A stretch of 64,000 bases of DNA from Halobacteriales archaeon YIM A00013 (GTDB lineage: Archaea; Halobacteriota; Halobacteria; Halobacteriales; Haloarculaceae). Positions 26,445-35,302 of the stretch are shown here, in pieces (the stretch's first letter is position 1; each line of letters starts with the position of its first letter). Location: positions 2,294,001 to 2,358,000 of the forward strand of contig JAKCFM010000001.1 of assembly GCA_025041195.1 (NCBI GenBank). The letters are read 5' to 3'. Below the pieces are notes generated by a model that saw nothing but the letters and a program-made list of their open reading frames with translations, ran no database searches and had not been told where the DNA came from. The translations under genes were made by a program, and so were the position numbers.

Positions 26445-27191
26445 ATGATGAAACTCGGTACCACGGTTGGTCCGCATCGGTGGCTGGTAGACGGTGACAC
26501 GAGGGCGTTTGCCTTTGTTGAACCAGCATTGAATCCACGGGATGGACCCGTTGGGAAAATCGATGGCGAGGCATTCGGTGACCGACTTGACGAGGCTGGA
26601 CTCGAAAGCACGGTTCATCTCCCGCATTTTCCGCAGCTGGCGAGTGGAGTTGCGGAACTCGACCGTGCAATGCGAGCGTATCAACGGCGAGCGATCGAAA
26701 CCGCTGCCACCTTCGATGCCACTGTTGGCGTGGTTCATGGGGCCACAATACGTCACTCGGATCGGCTCCGAGAAGCGTTCACTGAACAGGTGCAATGGGT
26801 CGCAGAGTGCTGTGAACAACACGAACTGATCCTGGCCGTCGAAAATGTGGGGCACACAAACCGAGGCTACCCGTTCGAGACCCTCGTTGAGATCGTCCAA
26901 GAGACGTCGGCAACGATCTGTTTCGACGTTGGCCACGCCTATCGAGAAGGAGGACAGTCACTGGTTGAGACGGGACTCGACGAACACGGCGAGCTGATCA
27001 GTCACCTGCACATCCACGACGCCCGCAAGCGTGGCGATGACCACATTCCGATCGGCACCGGCGAGATAGATTTCCAACCAGTGATGGAATGGGCAACCGG
27101 CCGTGACGTGACCGTAGCGATTGAGCTGCTAACCGACGACTTCGAGCATCAACGCAACGGTATCCGAACGCTCCGCGAGCTAGCCCGCTAG
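26445..27191 (+). CDS. sugar phosphate isomerase/epimerase family TIM-barrel protein
   Basis: 248 residues of the xylose-isomerase-like (AP_endonuc_2) fold. Conserved metal/substrate positions are visible in 'LAVENVGHT' (Glu), 'ICFDVGHAYREGG' (Asp, His), 'HLHIHDARKRGDDHIPIGTGEID' (spread over the His/Asp loop) and 'VAIELLTDDF' (terminal Glu). Probably a metal-dependent isomerase or epimerase; the substrate is unknown. A start one codon later (26448) is equally possible. Its stop is one base from the convergent Rieske gene. Confidence 0.85.
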   Translation: MMKLGTTVGPHRWLVDGDTRAFAFVEPALNPRDGPVGKIDGEAFGDRLDEAGLESTVHLPHFPQLASGVAELDRAMRAYQRRAIETAATFDATVGVVHGATIRHSDRLREAFTEQVQWVAECCEQHELILAVENVGHTNRGYPFETLVEIVQETSATICFDVGHAYREGGQSLVETGLDEHGELISHLHIHDARKRGDDHIPIGTGEIDFQPVMEWATGRDVTVAIELLTDDFEHQRNGIRTLRELAR

Positions 27192-27192
27192 C

Positions 27193-27612
27193 TCAGTACT
27201 GAACGTTCGAACTCGATTCTAGCGCCGCCGGATCCGTTTTAATCGGGCCAGCGTGATCGAACGCATAGCCCGTCTCGGTCAACCAGACGGTGCCGTCGTC
27301 GGTCGTCACGTCGATCGACTCCAAAACGGCTCCCGGACACGGACCGTAGGTGCACTCACCAGAGTCGGCGTTGAACATCGCGCCGTGGTTCACGCAGACG
27401 ATCTCGTCGTCACGCATGCTCGCGCCCGAGCCCTTATCGAGCGCCACATCCGTGAGATGCTGACAGTAGTTGAACCAGCCCGCGATCCCATCACCAGCTC
27501 GAACCAGGATCGCCTCTCGTTGTGTGTCAGTGTCAACCTCCCGAACAGTGAACAAAAATGTGCTCTCGTCGGGAACCGAATCGGTGCCGACGATCGCCTC
27601 ACGCGCAGCCAT
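27193..27612 (-). CDS. Rieske-type [2Fe-2S] protein
   Basis: 139 residues with a complete Rieske cluster site: Cys50-x-His52 and Cys73-x-x-His76. A 'CTYGPCPG' loop (Cys87, Cys92) takes the place of the stabilising disulfide segment. There is no signal peptide or membrane anchor, so it is a soluble, cytoplasmic Rieske protein, most like ferredoxin components of ring-hydroxylating or nitrite-reductase small-subunit-like systems. No oxygenase partner lies nearby, so the electron acceptor is unknown. Confidence 0.88.
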   Translation of the reverse strand: MAAREAIVGTDSVPDESTFLFTVREVDTDTQREAILVRAGDGIAGWFNYCQHLTDVALDKGSGASMRDDEIVCVNHGAMFNADSGECTYGPCPGAVLESIDVTTDDGTVWLTETGYAFDHAGPIKTDPAALESSSNVQY

Positions 27613-27735
27613 TAGTACACACTCTAGGATGAAATCACGTTAACACTTCGAACTGTCAACGAGTATGCCTGCTGGTAGCAATCAGCACGAGTTTATTCCA
27701 TGTACACTGGGACCGGACGCGCCGTTGGGTTTGGC

Positions 27736-30246
27736 CTACACCGCAGCCTGTGTCTGCCACTCCCGAATGCGATCTTCGCTCACGCCAGAGACCTCTCCGG
27801 CGAGCTCGTCGGCAACGGCGTCGCGGAGATCCTCCAGCGATTCGATGCCCGCCGCTTCGAGTTTTGCTGCGGTTTTCTCGCCAACGCCGTCGAGGTCTTC
27901 GAGCGAGGAGACGGAGTGTCGTTCTTGATACTCCTCATAATTACAGATCGGACAGCCAAGCTCCCACGGATCGTCGTCCTCGCCGTCGTCTTCGTCGTGC
28001 ACCTCAAGGAACGGGAGATCGTGGGTCTCACAGAGTTCGTCCGTGACGACGATCTCGCCGTGGCGGGGCAGCGGCAAGGAGTACTCACAGTCGGGATACC
28101 GCGTACAGCCGACCAGCCGTGAGCCGGTCCGGAGCTGCTTGATGGCGAGCTCGCCACCGTCCTCCTCGCCGCAGGCTGGACAGTCGCCGATGATCCGATC
28201 CTCAGTGGCTTCTGCTCTCTCTACCGCACACTGCGGACAGCCGTGAACGAACGTGTCTCGGCCGTCGAGAATCTTCACGAAGTGGAGATCGTGCTCTTCA
28301 CACACCTCGTCCATGATGACGGGTTCGCCCCGGTTTGGCAACGGAAGCGTGTGATCACAGTCCGGATACCCATCACAGCCGATGAAATGCGAGCCGTGTC
28401 GAGAACGACGGAGCAACAACATATCGTCGCTTTCGGGACACGGCCCGACCGTCTTATCAGCCTTCAGCGATTTTCGCAATCGGTCGCCAATCTCCTCGTG
28501 TGAGCCAGACAGCGACTCGAACACGCGCGCTAAGACGTCTCGCGACTCGTCAGTGACGGCATTGAGCGTCGCCTCCCCATTCGCGATCGCCGTCATGTCG
28601 TCTTCGAGTTCGGCCGTCATCGATTCGCTGACGATCAGATCGGCGAACTCCTCGGCGGCGGCCACCACTCCCATCGCCAGCTCGGTCGGTTGCGGCGGAT
28701 CGCCCTCGATGTAGCCCCGATCGTAGAGCTTCTGCAGCGTGTTGTGTCGGGTAGACTTCGTCCCGATGCCGAGCTTCTCCATCGTCTCGATGAGTCGCGA
28801 CTGCCCGCGGCGACGGGGGGGCTGGGTCTGTTTCGCCGCAAGCCGAACGTCCTCGATCGTGAGTTCGTCGCCCTCCTCGACGGGCGGAACGTAGTTCTCC
28901 GTCGTCGAATGATACGGATAGACGTCGTGATAGCCGGGCTCTGTGAGCCGCTTGCCGTTTGCCTTCAGACGATGGTCGTTCGCGAGCGCCACAACCTTCA
29001 GATGCGCCCAGGTTGCGGGCTCGGCGACTGTCGCGAAAAAGCGTCGGACAATGAGCTCGTAGATCTGCTGTTCATCCTCACCGAGATTGTCGGGAAACTC
29101 GCCGGTCGGATGGATTGGCGGGTGATCGGTCGTCTCGGTGTCACCTGCCGTCGGCTCGATATCGTCCCCTTCGAGCAACGCCGTGGCGTCGTCTCCAAAC
29201 GTCCGGTGGGCAGTAAACGTCTCCAGGAGCGCTTCTGGATCGAGATCGTCCGGATAGACGGTGTTGTCGGTCCGTGGATAGGTGACAAAACCAGCAGTAT
29301 AGAGCTCCTCGGCGAGGCTCATGGCTCGCTGTGCCGAAAAGCCAAGCGAGCCGGCCGCACGGATGTACTGTGTGGTGTTGAACGGCTCCGGTGGATCGTC
29401 GGTCCGGGTCCGTCGACTAACCGTCTCGACGAGGGCTCCACCAGCGTCACGAAGGTCGGTGTCGACGGCCTCGGCCCGCGATTCGTCCCAAAGGCGTTCG
29501 GTTTCGGTGCCGTCCTCGCGATGGAAATACTGCGCCTCGAACGATTCGCCGGCCGTCAGATCGGCGAACAGCTCCCAGTAATCTTCGGGGTCAAACGCCT
29601 TGATCTCACGCTCTCGATCGACGATCAGCTTGAGCGTTGGCGATTGCACGCGACCAACGCTGATGAAATCGTTGCCGAGCTGCTTTGCAGAGAGCGATAA
29701 ATATCGCGTCAACGACGCTCCCCACAACAGATCGATGATCTGTCGGGCTTCGCCGGCGGCCGCCAGATCGAAATCAATCGATTCCGGGCTGGCAAACGCC
29801 TCTTTGACCTCTCGGTCGGTGATCGAGGAGAATCGAACCCGCTCGATCGGCCCTGCAATTTCCGCGTCGATGAGCTCGTACGCCTCTTTGCCGATGAGCT
29901 CTCCTTCGCGATCGTAGTCTGTGGCGATCACGGCCGAATCTGCGTCGCGGGCGAGCGACCGCAGTGCGGCAACGATGTTTTCTCTCGTTTCTGTTTTTAC
30001 AATCTCTGCGTCAACCAACTCACCGGGACGAACATCTCGCCAGTCGGCATACTCCGATGGGAAATCGATGCCGACGACGTGTCCCGAGAGCCCGATACAG
30101 CGACGATTGCCCCACCGATAGACGTTGACGCCGTTGTGGCGCTCGGCGGTGGCGCTGCCGTCGCTCAGAATCTCTGCGATTCGACGGGCTGCATTCTCTT
30201 TCTCAGTGATGATAAGCTCCACTTGGCTGTTCCCTCTCGTTATCAT
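27736..30246 (-). CDS. topA: DNA topoisomerase I (type IA)
   Basis: 836 residues. The N-terminal TOPRIM domain has 'EKENAARRIAEIL' and 'ATDYDREGELIG' (acidic Mg-binding residues). The catalytic tyrosine lies in 'GFVTYPRTDNTVYP'. After the toroidal domain the C-terminus carries four Cys-rich zinc ribbons ('CPESDD', 'CEEHDL', 'CPACGEEDGG', 'CETHDL'). It ends in a helix-hairpin-helix repeat region 'LDGVGEKTAAKLEAAGI'. Relaxes negative supercoils. The ATG is chosen at 30246. Read as a single transcript, with the S8 protease 70 bases upstream on the same strand. Confidence 0.95.
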   Translation of the reverse strand: MITRGNSQVELIITEKENAARRIAEILSDGSATAERHNGVNVYRWGNRRCIGLSGHVVGIDFPSEYADWRDVRPGELVDAEIVKTETRENIVAALRSLARDADSAVIATDYDREGELIGKEAYELIDAEIAGPIERVRFSSITDREVKEAFASPESIDFDLAAAGEARQIIDLLWGASLTRYLSLSAKQLGNDFISVGRVQSPTLKLIVDREREIKAFDPEDYWELFADLTAGESFEAQYFHREDGTETERLWDESRAEAVDTDLRDAGGALVETVSRRTRTDDPPEPFNTTQYIRAAGSLGFSAQRAMSLAEELYTAGFVTYPRTDNTVYPDDLDPEALLETFTAHRTFGDDATALLEGDDIEPTAGDTETTDHPPIHPTGEFPDNLGEDEQQIYELIVRRFFATVAEPATWAHLKVVALANDHRLKANGKRLTEPGYHDVYPYHSTTENYVPPVEEGDELTIEDVRLAAKQTQPPRRRGQSRLIETMEKLGIGTKSTRHNTLQKLYDRGYIEGDPPQPTELAMGVVAAAEEFADLIVSESMTAELEDDMTAIANGEATLNAVTDESRDVLARVFESLSGSHEEIGDRLRKSLKADKTVGPCPESDDMLLLRRSRHGSHFIGCDGYPDCDHTLPLPNRGEPVIMDEVCEEHDLHFVKILDGRDTFVHGCPQCAVERAEATEDRIIGDCPACGEEDGGELAIKQLRTGSRLVGCTRYPDCEYSLPLPRHGEIVVTDELCETHDLPFLEVHDEDDGEDDDPWELGCPICNYEEYQERHSVSSLEDLDGVGEKTAAKLEAAGIESLEDLRDAVADELAGEVSGVSEDRIREWQTQAAV

Positions 30247-30316
30247 TGGGCTAAGCTGAGTCGTTACCTAACCCTTTCGCCGATTCGTGAGAGGGAGTTT
30301 CTCCCACGGGTGTGGG

Positions 30317-31870
30317 TCACTCTGGCGGACAGGACAGTTCGTCATCCGCCGTCGTACAGCCCACTGCACGCGATGCGTTCAGTAGCCCCGTCCCAGAGCG
30401 TGTCGCGTTCGTATCCGTTCCGACATCGTCTGTGCTTGCGAGCAGCCGAGTGCGAACGGTGGCGGGATCGATCGAACGGTCAGCTGCCATCACGAGCGCG
30501 CCAACACCCCCAACGTAGGGCGCTGCAAACGAGGTGCCGCCAGTGACCGACAGGCCATCAACGGCAACTGCTGCGGGTGCAACCAGCGAGGGATTGGAGA
30601 CGCTGTGGTCTGGCACCGACTCGTCCGTGTAGCTCCCAACGGAGAGCACGGGGTCGACGATTGCTGGCGACGCCGGCCTCGCCGGTGAGCGATAGCCCAA
30701 CTCGCGAGTGGCAAACAGCTCAAGTGCGGTTAAAGCGGAGGCATTCTGCGTCGAGGCTGTCCGTTCAATTGAGACGTAGTACGTGCCGTGTGGGACCGTC
30801 GTCTGCAGCTGGGCAACGGAATCGTTCCCAGTTCCGGTTGTCTCTGCGACTATCGCGTCAGTGCCAGGCTGGCGGCGATACAACGACAGCTCATACTCGG
30901 GGGCAGTTCGATTCCACCGAAGCGTGAGCGACACGGAGCCACTAAACGGTTGACCGTCGTTGAGCGGATTTACCTGCGTGTTGTTCGCAATCGACACCCA
31001 TTTTCCCGTGGTGTGTGTGCCGTTCCAGTACCGAAGGCGGTGGTTGCCAACGGAGGTGACAAACAGGGTGTCATCGGCCGTCGAGCGGACGATACGATCG
31101 ATCGCGCCCGAGCCGTTGGCGGGCTGACTGTAGTAACTTCCGGCGTCGATGATGATGTCCACACCCGATTGGTTGAGCCAACTGACTGCGCGTTGATACT
31201 CGGTTGGAGTCGTCTCCGCACCGATTGCTGCCAGCGCCAGGCTCGCGTTCGGCGCGGTGTCCGTGGCAACGCTCGCGACGGCAGTGCCGTGTTCTGCGTC
31301 AGTTGGCTGTCCAAATCTGGCGTATGAGTCGACGTTGCCGGCGATTTCTGGATGGCTTGGGCGAAACCCACTGTCGATGATCCCGACGGTGACGTTCTCG
31401 CCAGTAATGCCGTGCTCGTGGACCGCTGTTGCGTTGACGCGCGCTATCCCTGCCGCCTGATGGCCACTCGTTCGCCTGGGACCATTGCGTATCTGCACTG
31501 TTGTGGCGTTCGTCGCCCGCATGAACGGTCGTATCGAGCCCATCGGAATCGAACCGTAGACGACCCGTGTATCGTTGTGCTGAACGATCCGGTGGAGTTG
31601 AAACGTGCCTTGCGGTGCGCCACCGGTTGAAATGCTTTCGAGCACGCCAGATTCGCTCGCCGTCGTAATGGCCACGTCAACGCGTGTATCAACTGCTGGT
31701 ACCGATGCGTTGTGCTCAAGAAGCGCCGTGTGATCGAACGGGTCAGTCCCGAACGACTGCCATTCAGTTGTCGTAGCTGAGAGCTGCTGGGGTGGGCCAA
31801 GCGAAAATGAGAGAATCACCGTCGAGATGACGACCAGTACGAGTGCGGACCGCACTCGATGGTGAGTCAT
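30317..31870 (-). CDS. secreted subtilisin-like (S8) serine protease
   Basis: 517 residues. The N-terminus has a Sec-type signal ('RSALVLVVISTVILSFSLG', ~7-25) with no twin-arginine motif, unlike most haloarchaeal halolysins. Catalytic triad: Asp166 ('GIIDSG'), His194 ('EHGTAVAS'), Ser447 ('GGTSFAAPYVGG'), with oxyanion Asn276 in 'SVGNH'. A ~150-residue beta-rich insertion between Asn and Ser (PPC-like, 'GSVSLTLRWN...YYVSIERTA') is present. The region before the Asp is a probable propeptide. Expected to act outside the cell. The same-strand neighbour topA is functionally unrelated. Confidence 0.88.
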   Translation of the reverse strand: MTHHRVRSALVLVVISTVILSFSLGPPQQLSATTTEWQSFGTDPFDHTALLEHNASVPAVDTRVDVAITTASESGVLESISTGGAPQGTFQLHRIVQHNDTRVVYGSIPMGSIRPFMRATNATTVQIRNGPRRTSGHQAAGIARVNATAVHEHGITGENVTVGIIDSGFRPSHPEIAGNVDSYARFGQPTDAEHGTAVASVATDTAPNASLALAAIGAETTPTEYQRAVSWLNQSGVDIIIDAGSYYSQPANGSGAIDRIVRSTADDTLFVTSVGNHRLRYWNGTHTTGKWVSIANNTQVNPLNDGQPFSGSVSLTLRWNRTAPEYELSLYRRQPGTDAIVAETTGTGNDSVAQLQTTVPHGTYYVSIERTASTQNASALTALELFATRELGYRSPARPASPAIVDPVLSVGSYTDESVPDHSVSNPSLVAPAAVAVDGLSVTGGTSFAAPYVGGVGALVMAADRSIDPATVRTRLLASTDDVGTDTNATRSGTGLLNASRAVGCTTADDELSCPPE

Positions 31871-31918
31871 CGCCGCTCAGAACGGGGAATCGACGGTGTC
31901 GACCCCCACCGGCAATGA

Positions 31919-32542
31919 TTAGCCATTGAGCGATCTCGATCCCTGGAGTCTGTGGCCCAGTACGAACAGGCCAACGACGAGCAAGCCACCAGCGAGAAAG
32001 ATTACTCCCGGCGGGAGACCGAACAGCGTCGAGGCCGTCGAATCGGACGGCCCGACCGCATCTCCAACACGCGGGAGCTGCTCAGAGGGTGAGCGATCGA
32101 TCGTTGGCGTCACGAACCACTCCACCAGCAGGCTTGCCAGCCCGAGAACGGTGAGAATCGGAATGAGGCGTCGAAGCGAGTCGAAAAACCCCTGTTTCCC
32201 GTCTTCGCGGCCAACAAACACTACCAGGGGCTCCTCGCTTGGGGCATAGACGGTCATTTCACGGCCTTTCTCCGAAAATCGGGTGTCTGCGGTCCTGATC
32301 GCGCCGACCGTTTCAAGCTTCGAGAGATGATGACGAGCGTTCTGTAACGATGTGTCGACACGAGCGGCCACCTCCGAGGCGGTTTTCGGTCCATCGTGGA
32401 GTTCACTGAGAATAGCACGGGCAGTGTCCGAAGAGAGCGAAGACAACACGGCACCAGTATCATCACTGTCCAACCAGAGCGTCCGAGGTTCGCCGTTCTG
32501 CTCCGAACTAGCGCTCGTGCCAGTCGGCAACAGCCCTGACAT
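31919..32542 (-). CDS. membrane-anchored winged-helix regulator
   Basis: 207 residues. An ArsR-like winged helix occupies ~25-95 ('LSSDTARAILSELHDGPKTASEVAARVDTS' over helices 1-3, wing in 'TADTRFSEKGREM'). The C-terminal half has two hydrophobic spans (~128-148 and ~180-197) and ends in a short basic tail. This layout occurs in several haloarchaeal membrane-tethered regulators. It lies 48 bases upstream of the secreted subtilase on the same strand and might control it (inference). Confidence 0.8.
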   Translation of the reverse strand: MSGLLPTGTSASSEQNGEPRTLWLDSDDTGAVLSSLSSDTARAILSELHDGPKTASEVAARVDTSLQNARHHLSKLETVGAIRTADTRFSEKGREMTVYAPSEEPLVVFVGREDGKQGFFDSLRRLIPILTVLGLASLLVEWFVTPTIDRSPSEQLPRVGDAVGPSDSTASTLFGLPPGVIFLAGGLLVVGLFVLGHRLQGSRSLNG

Positions 32543-32595
32543 TAACTGCCAATATTCGCTGCAAATACAAATAGTTGCGGTAAGTATTTCCGTTC

Positions 32596-32618
32596 GGACC
32601 GATAGCTCAGCTGGTTAG
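32596..32618 (+). repeat. tRNA 5'-half-like fragment at the end of gatB
   Basis: Twenty-three bases read like the 5' part of a tRNA gene: a seven-base acceptor strand, TA, a GCTC D-stem strand and a D-loop AGCTGGTTAG. After that the similarity stops; there is no anticodon arm, T-arm or 3' acceptor strand. It overlaps the last codons and stop of gatB on the other strand. It could be a relic of a tRNA-targeted insertion or a coincidence. Confidence 0.35.
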
Positions 32619-34085
32619 TTTTTCTTCGAGCAACTGGTTAACGGTCTGTGGATCGGCAGACCCACCGGTTTCCGCCATCACCTGTCCGACAAGATAGTTG
32701 AGTGCTCCGTCCTCGCCGGCGTGAAAGTCCGCTACTGCTTCGGGATGGTTGTCGATCGCCGTCGCGACGGCTGTTGCCACAGCATCGGCGTCGGTTTTTC
32801 CGAGCCCTTCGCGTTCAACGATCGTCTCCGGATGGTCGCCATCGTCGAGCATCGATCTGAGAACGACCTCTGCGCCGTTTTTCTCGGTAATCGTCTCTGT
32901 CGCAACGAGTTCGAGGAGATCCGCGAACGCCTCGCGATCGACCGATTCGACCGAGCGGTCTCGGTAATTGAGCTCACCGAGCAACACGTCCCCAGTCCAG
33001 GTGGCGACGAAATCGGGATCGAACTGTCCGACGAGCGATTCGTAGAAATCGGCGACCGCTTTGGTGGCGGTGAGCTTACTCGCCGTTTCATCCGAGAGAT
33101 CGAACTCCGTGCCGAATCGCTCCCGGCGGGCGTCGGGAAGCTCTGGAATCGAAATTTGCTCTTTCCAGCCGGCGACCCGCAGCGGGGGAATGTCGGCCTC
33201 TCGGAAGTATCGATAATCCTTTTCTGCTTCTTTTGAGCGCATTGAGACGGTGACGCCTCGGCTTTCGTCCCAGTGACGGGTCTCTTGTTCGACGGCACGG
33301 CCACGGCGAATCGCATTCCGCTGGCGGGTGATCTCATACGCCAATGCTTTTTGTGCGCCCTTGTGACTGGAGATGTTCTTCACTTCCGTCCGGTTTGTGT
33401 CTTCGAGGGTAGCCACAGCAATTGAGTCGTCTTCGGCAACCGCGTCCGCAGACACCATCGAAATGTTCGCGTCCACGCGAAGTGAGCCGTCGCGGTCGGC
33501 ATCGAAGACGCCGAGATACTCAAGTACCTCGGTGAGTTTCTCAAGGAAGGCTCGGACCTCTTCAGGACCACGAAAGTCCGGGCGCGTGACGATCTCCATC
33601 AGGGGCATTCCCGCCCGGTTGTAATCAATCAGCGTGTACTCTGCCTGATCGATCGAGCCGCCCGCGTGTTTCAGACTGCCTGGATCCTCCTCAAGATGCG
33701 CTCGTTCGATCTCGATCAGTCGGTCGCTGTCCTCGACAGTGATTTCGAGTTCACCGTGCTGACAGATCGGGTTGTCGTACTGCGTGATCTGGAAATCCTT
33801 CGGGAGATCGGGATAGAAGTAGTTCTTCCGGTGGAATCGGGTCTGCTCGGGGATCGTTGCGTCGAGGGCTTTCCCAACTTTCACAGCCATCTCGACGGCG
33901 GCTTCGTTGATCACGGGGAGTGCTCCCGGGAGTCCGAGACAGACCGGACAGGTGTGTGTGTTCGGGGCGGCGTCAGCGGTGTCAGTCGAACAGCCACAGA
34001 AGATCTTCGTTTGTGTTTCGAGCTGGACGTGTACTTCGAGCCCAATGACAGGAATGAGCTCGCGCGTACGGGCGGCCTGGGTCAT
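32607..34085 (-). CDS. gatB: Asp/Glu-tRNA amidotransferase subunit B
   Basis: 492 residues. Kinase/transferase subunit of GatCAB, which converts mischarged Asp-tRNA-Asn and/or Glu-tRNA-Gln to the amide form. Signatures: 'VIGLEVHVQLET', 'FCGCSTDTADAAPNTHTCPVCLGLPGALP' (zinc cysteines, spread), 'IERAHLEEDPGSLKH', 'DYNRAGMPLMEIVTRPD', and the C-terminal GatB_Yqey tail (~340-490). GatA and GatC are not in the window. The ATG at 34085 is divergent from rfcS across 103 bases. Confidence 0.96.
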   Translation of the reverse strand: MTQAARTRELIPVIGLEVHVQLETQTKIFCGCSTDTADAAPNTHTCPVCLGLPGALPVINEAAVEMAVKVGKALDATIPEQTRFHRKNYFYPDLPKDFQITQYDNPICQHGELEITVEDSDRLIEIERAHLEEDPGSLKHAGGSIDQAEYTLIDYNRAGMPLMEIVTRPDFRGPEEVRAFLEKLTEVLEYLGVFDADRDGSLRVDANISMVSADAVAEDDSIAVATLEDTNRTEVKNISSHKGAQKALAYEITRQRNAIRRGRAVEQETRHWDESRGVTVSMRSKEAEKDYRYFREADIPPLRVAGWKEQISIPELPDARRERFGTEFDLSDETASKLTATKAVADFYESLVGQFDPDFVATWTGDVLLGELNYRDRSVESVDREAFADLLELVATETITEKNGAEVVLRSMLDDGDHPETIVEREGLGKTDADAVATAVATAIDNHPEAVADFHAGEDGALNYLVGQVMAETGGSADPQTVNQLLEEKLTS

Positions 34086-34158
34086 TACTGGGTGAAACCG
34101 CCCGCGAACGCTAAAGGGTATCGGGAGCCACGAACCGGGTCGAACAGGACTGCAAGCC

Positions 34159-34165
34159 AGTTAAG
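34159..34165 (+). promoter_or_regulatory. TATA-like element for rfcS
   Basis: AGTTAAG sits 24-30 bases before the rfcS ATG in the gatB/rfcS divergent region. The spacing indicates a leaderless transcript. Confidence 0.5.
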
Positions 34166-34188
34166 TCCGAACGGCCTCTGGGGTGCGT

Positions 34189-35154
34189 ATGAGCGAGACC
34201 GCACCCCAGGGACGGGAGGTCTGGACCGAAAAATATCGTCCCGAATCACTTGCGGAGGTTGCCGGCCACGAATCGATCGTCGACCGGCTAGAAAGTTACA
34301 TTTCACGCAATGAGCTGCCACATCTGTTGTTTGCCGGTCCCGCCGGCGTTGGCAAAACCACGTGCGCTGTTGCCATCGCAAAGGAAATCTTCGGCGAGGA
34401 GTGGGAGGCGAACTTCCTTGAGCTGAACGCCTCCGACCAGCGCGGGATCGACGTTGTGCGCGATCGGATCAAGAGCTTCGCTCGATCGAGTTTCGGTGGC
34501 TTCGACTACCGGATCATCTTTCTCGATGAGGCTGACGCACTGACCTCCGATGCACAGAGCGCGCTCCGCCGGACGATGGAGCAGTTTTCTCACAACACCC
34601 GATTCATCCTCTCGTGTAACTACTCAAGTAAGATCATCGATCCAATCCAGTCCAGATGTACGGTGTTTCGGTTCTCCCCGCTGGCTGATGACGCAATCGC
34701 TGGCCAGCTACGAACGATCGCCGACACCGAGGGCATCGCGATCACTGATGACGGGATCGACGCGCTGATCTACGCCGCCGGCGGCGACATGCGAACGGCC
34801 GTCAACGACCTCCAGGCAGCCGGTGTGCTCGATGATACGGTCGATGAAGATGCGGTGTTTGCGATCGCCAGCAGTGCTCGCCCCGAAGCGATTGAAGAGA
34901 TGGTGACGCTCGCAATCGATGGCGACTTCACCGCCGCACGGTCGATCTGCGAGCGCCTGGTCACTGAAGAGGGGATCTCCGGCGACGATATCATCGACCA
35001 GCTCCATCGAACCGTCTGGGAGTACGATCTCGATGACCAGCAGGCAGTCGCTTTGATGGACCGCATCGGCGAAGCGGACTATCGACTCACTATCGGTGCA
35101 AACGAGCGCGTGCAGCTCGAGGCAATGCTCGCAAGTCTCGCGCTCGAACAGTAG
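34189..35154 (+). CDS. rfcS: replication factor C small subunit
   Basis: 321 residues, normal for RfcS. An AAA+ clamp-loader subunit that with RfcL loads PCNA onto primed DNA. 'WTEKYRP' (RFC box), Walker A 'GPAGVGKTT', Walker B 'FLDEADAL', SRC motif '[16 protein letters not shown]' and the sensor-2 region '[11 protein letters not shown]' are in order. No intein is present, although rfc genes of some archaea carry one. A start six bases upstream (GTG) is possible; the ATG is preferred by TATA spacing. Confidence 0.96.
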   Translation: MSETAPQGREVWTEKYRPESLAEVAGHESIVDRLESYISRNELPHLLFAGPAGVGKTTCAVAIAKEIFGEEWEANFLELNASDQRGIDVVRDRIKSFARSSFGGFDYRIIFLDEADALTSDAQSALRRTMEQFSHNTRFILSCNYSSKIIDPIQSRCTVFRFSPLADDAIAGQLRTIADTEGIAITDDGIDALIYAAGGDMRTAVNDLQAAGVLDDTVDEDAVFAIASSARPEAIEEMVTLAIDGDFTAARSICERLVTEEGISGDDIIDQLHRTVWEYDLDDQQAVALMDRIGEADYRLTIGANERVQLEAMLASLALEQ

Positions 35155-35270
35155 CCGCGGTTGTGTGATAGTACCACACAATTCATGCGTTAAACCAATG
35201 TTTCCACATATTTCATAGATATATCTAAAAATATAATACAAAGATTCGTCTAACACGGTTGTTCGGAAGG

Positions 35271-35278
35271 GTTTTACC
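35271..35278 (+). promoter_or_regulatory. TATA-like element for alaS
   Basis: A GTTTTACC element lies 25-32 bases before the alaS ATG. A second, longer AT-rich block at 35195-35240 could add an upstream promoter. No leader structure was recognised. Confidence 0.5.
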
Positions 35279-35302
35279 CGGTGGTCGGCCAATTGCAATC
35301 CA

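Noticed and set aside
28690-29700. 336-residue plus-strand frame across topA
   Set aside because: Antisense shadow of topA; basic, no recognisable domain. High GC third positions create such frames.
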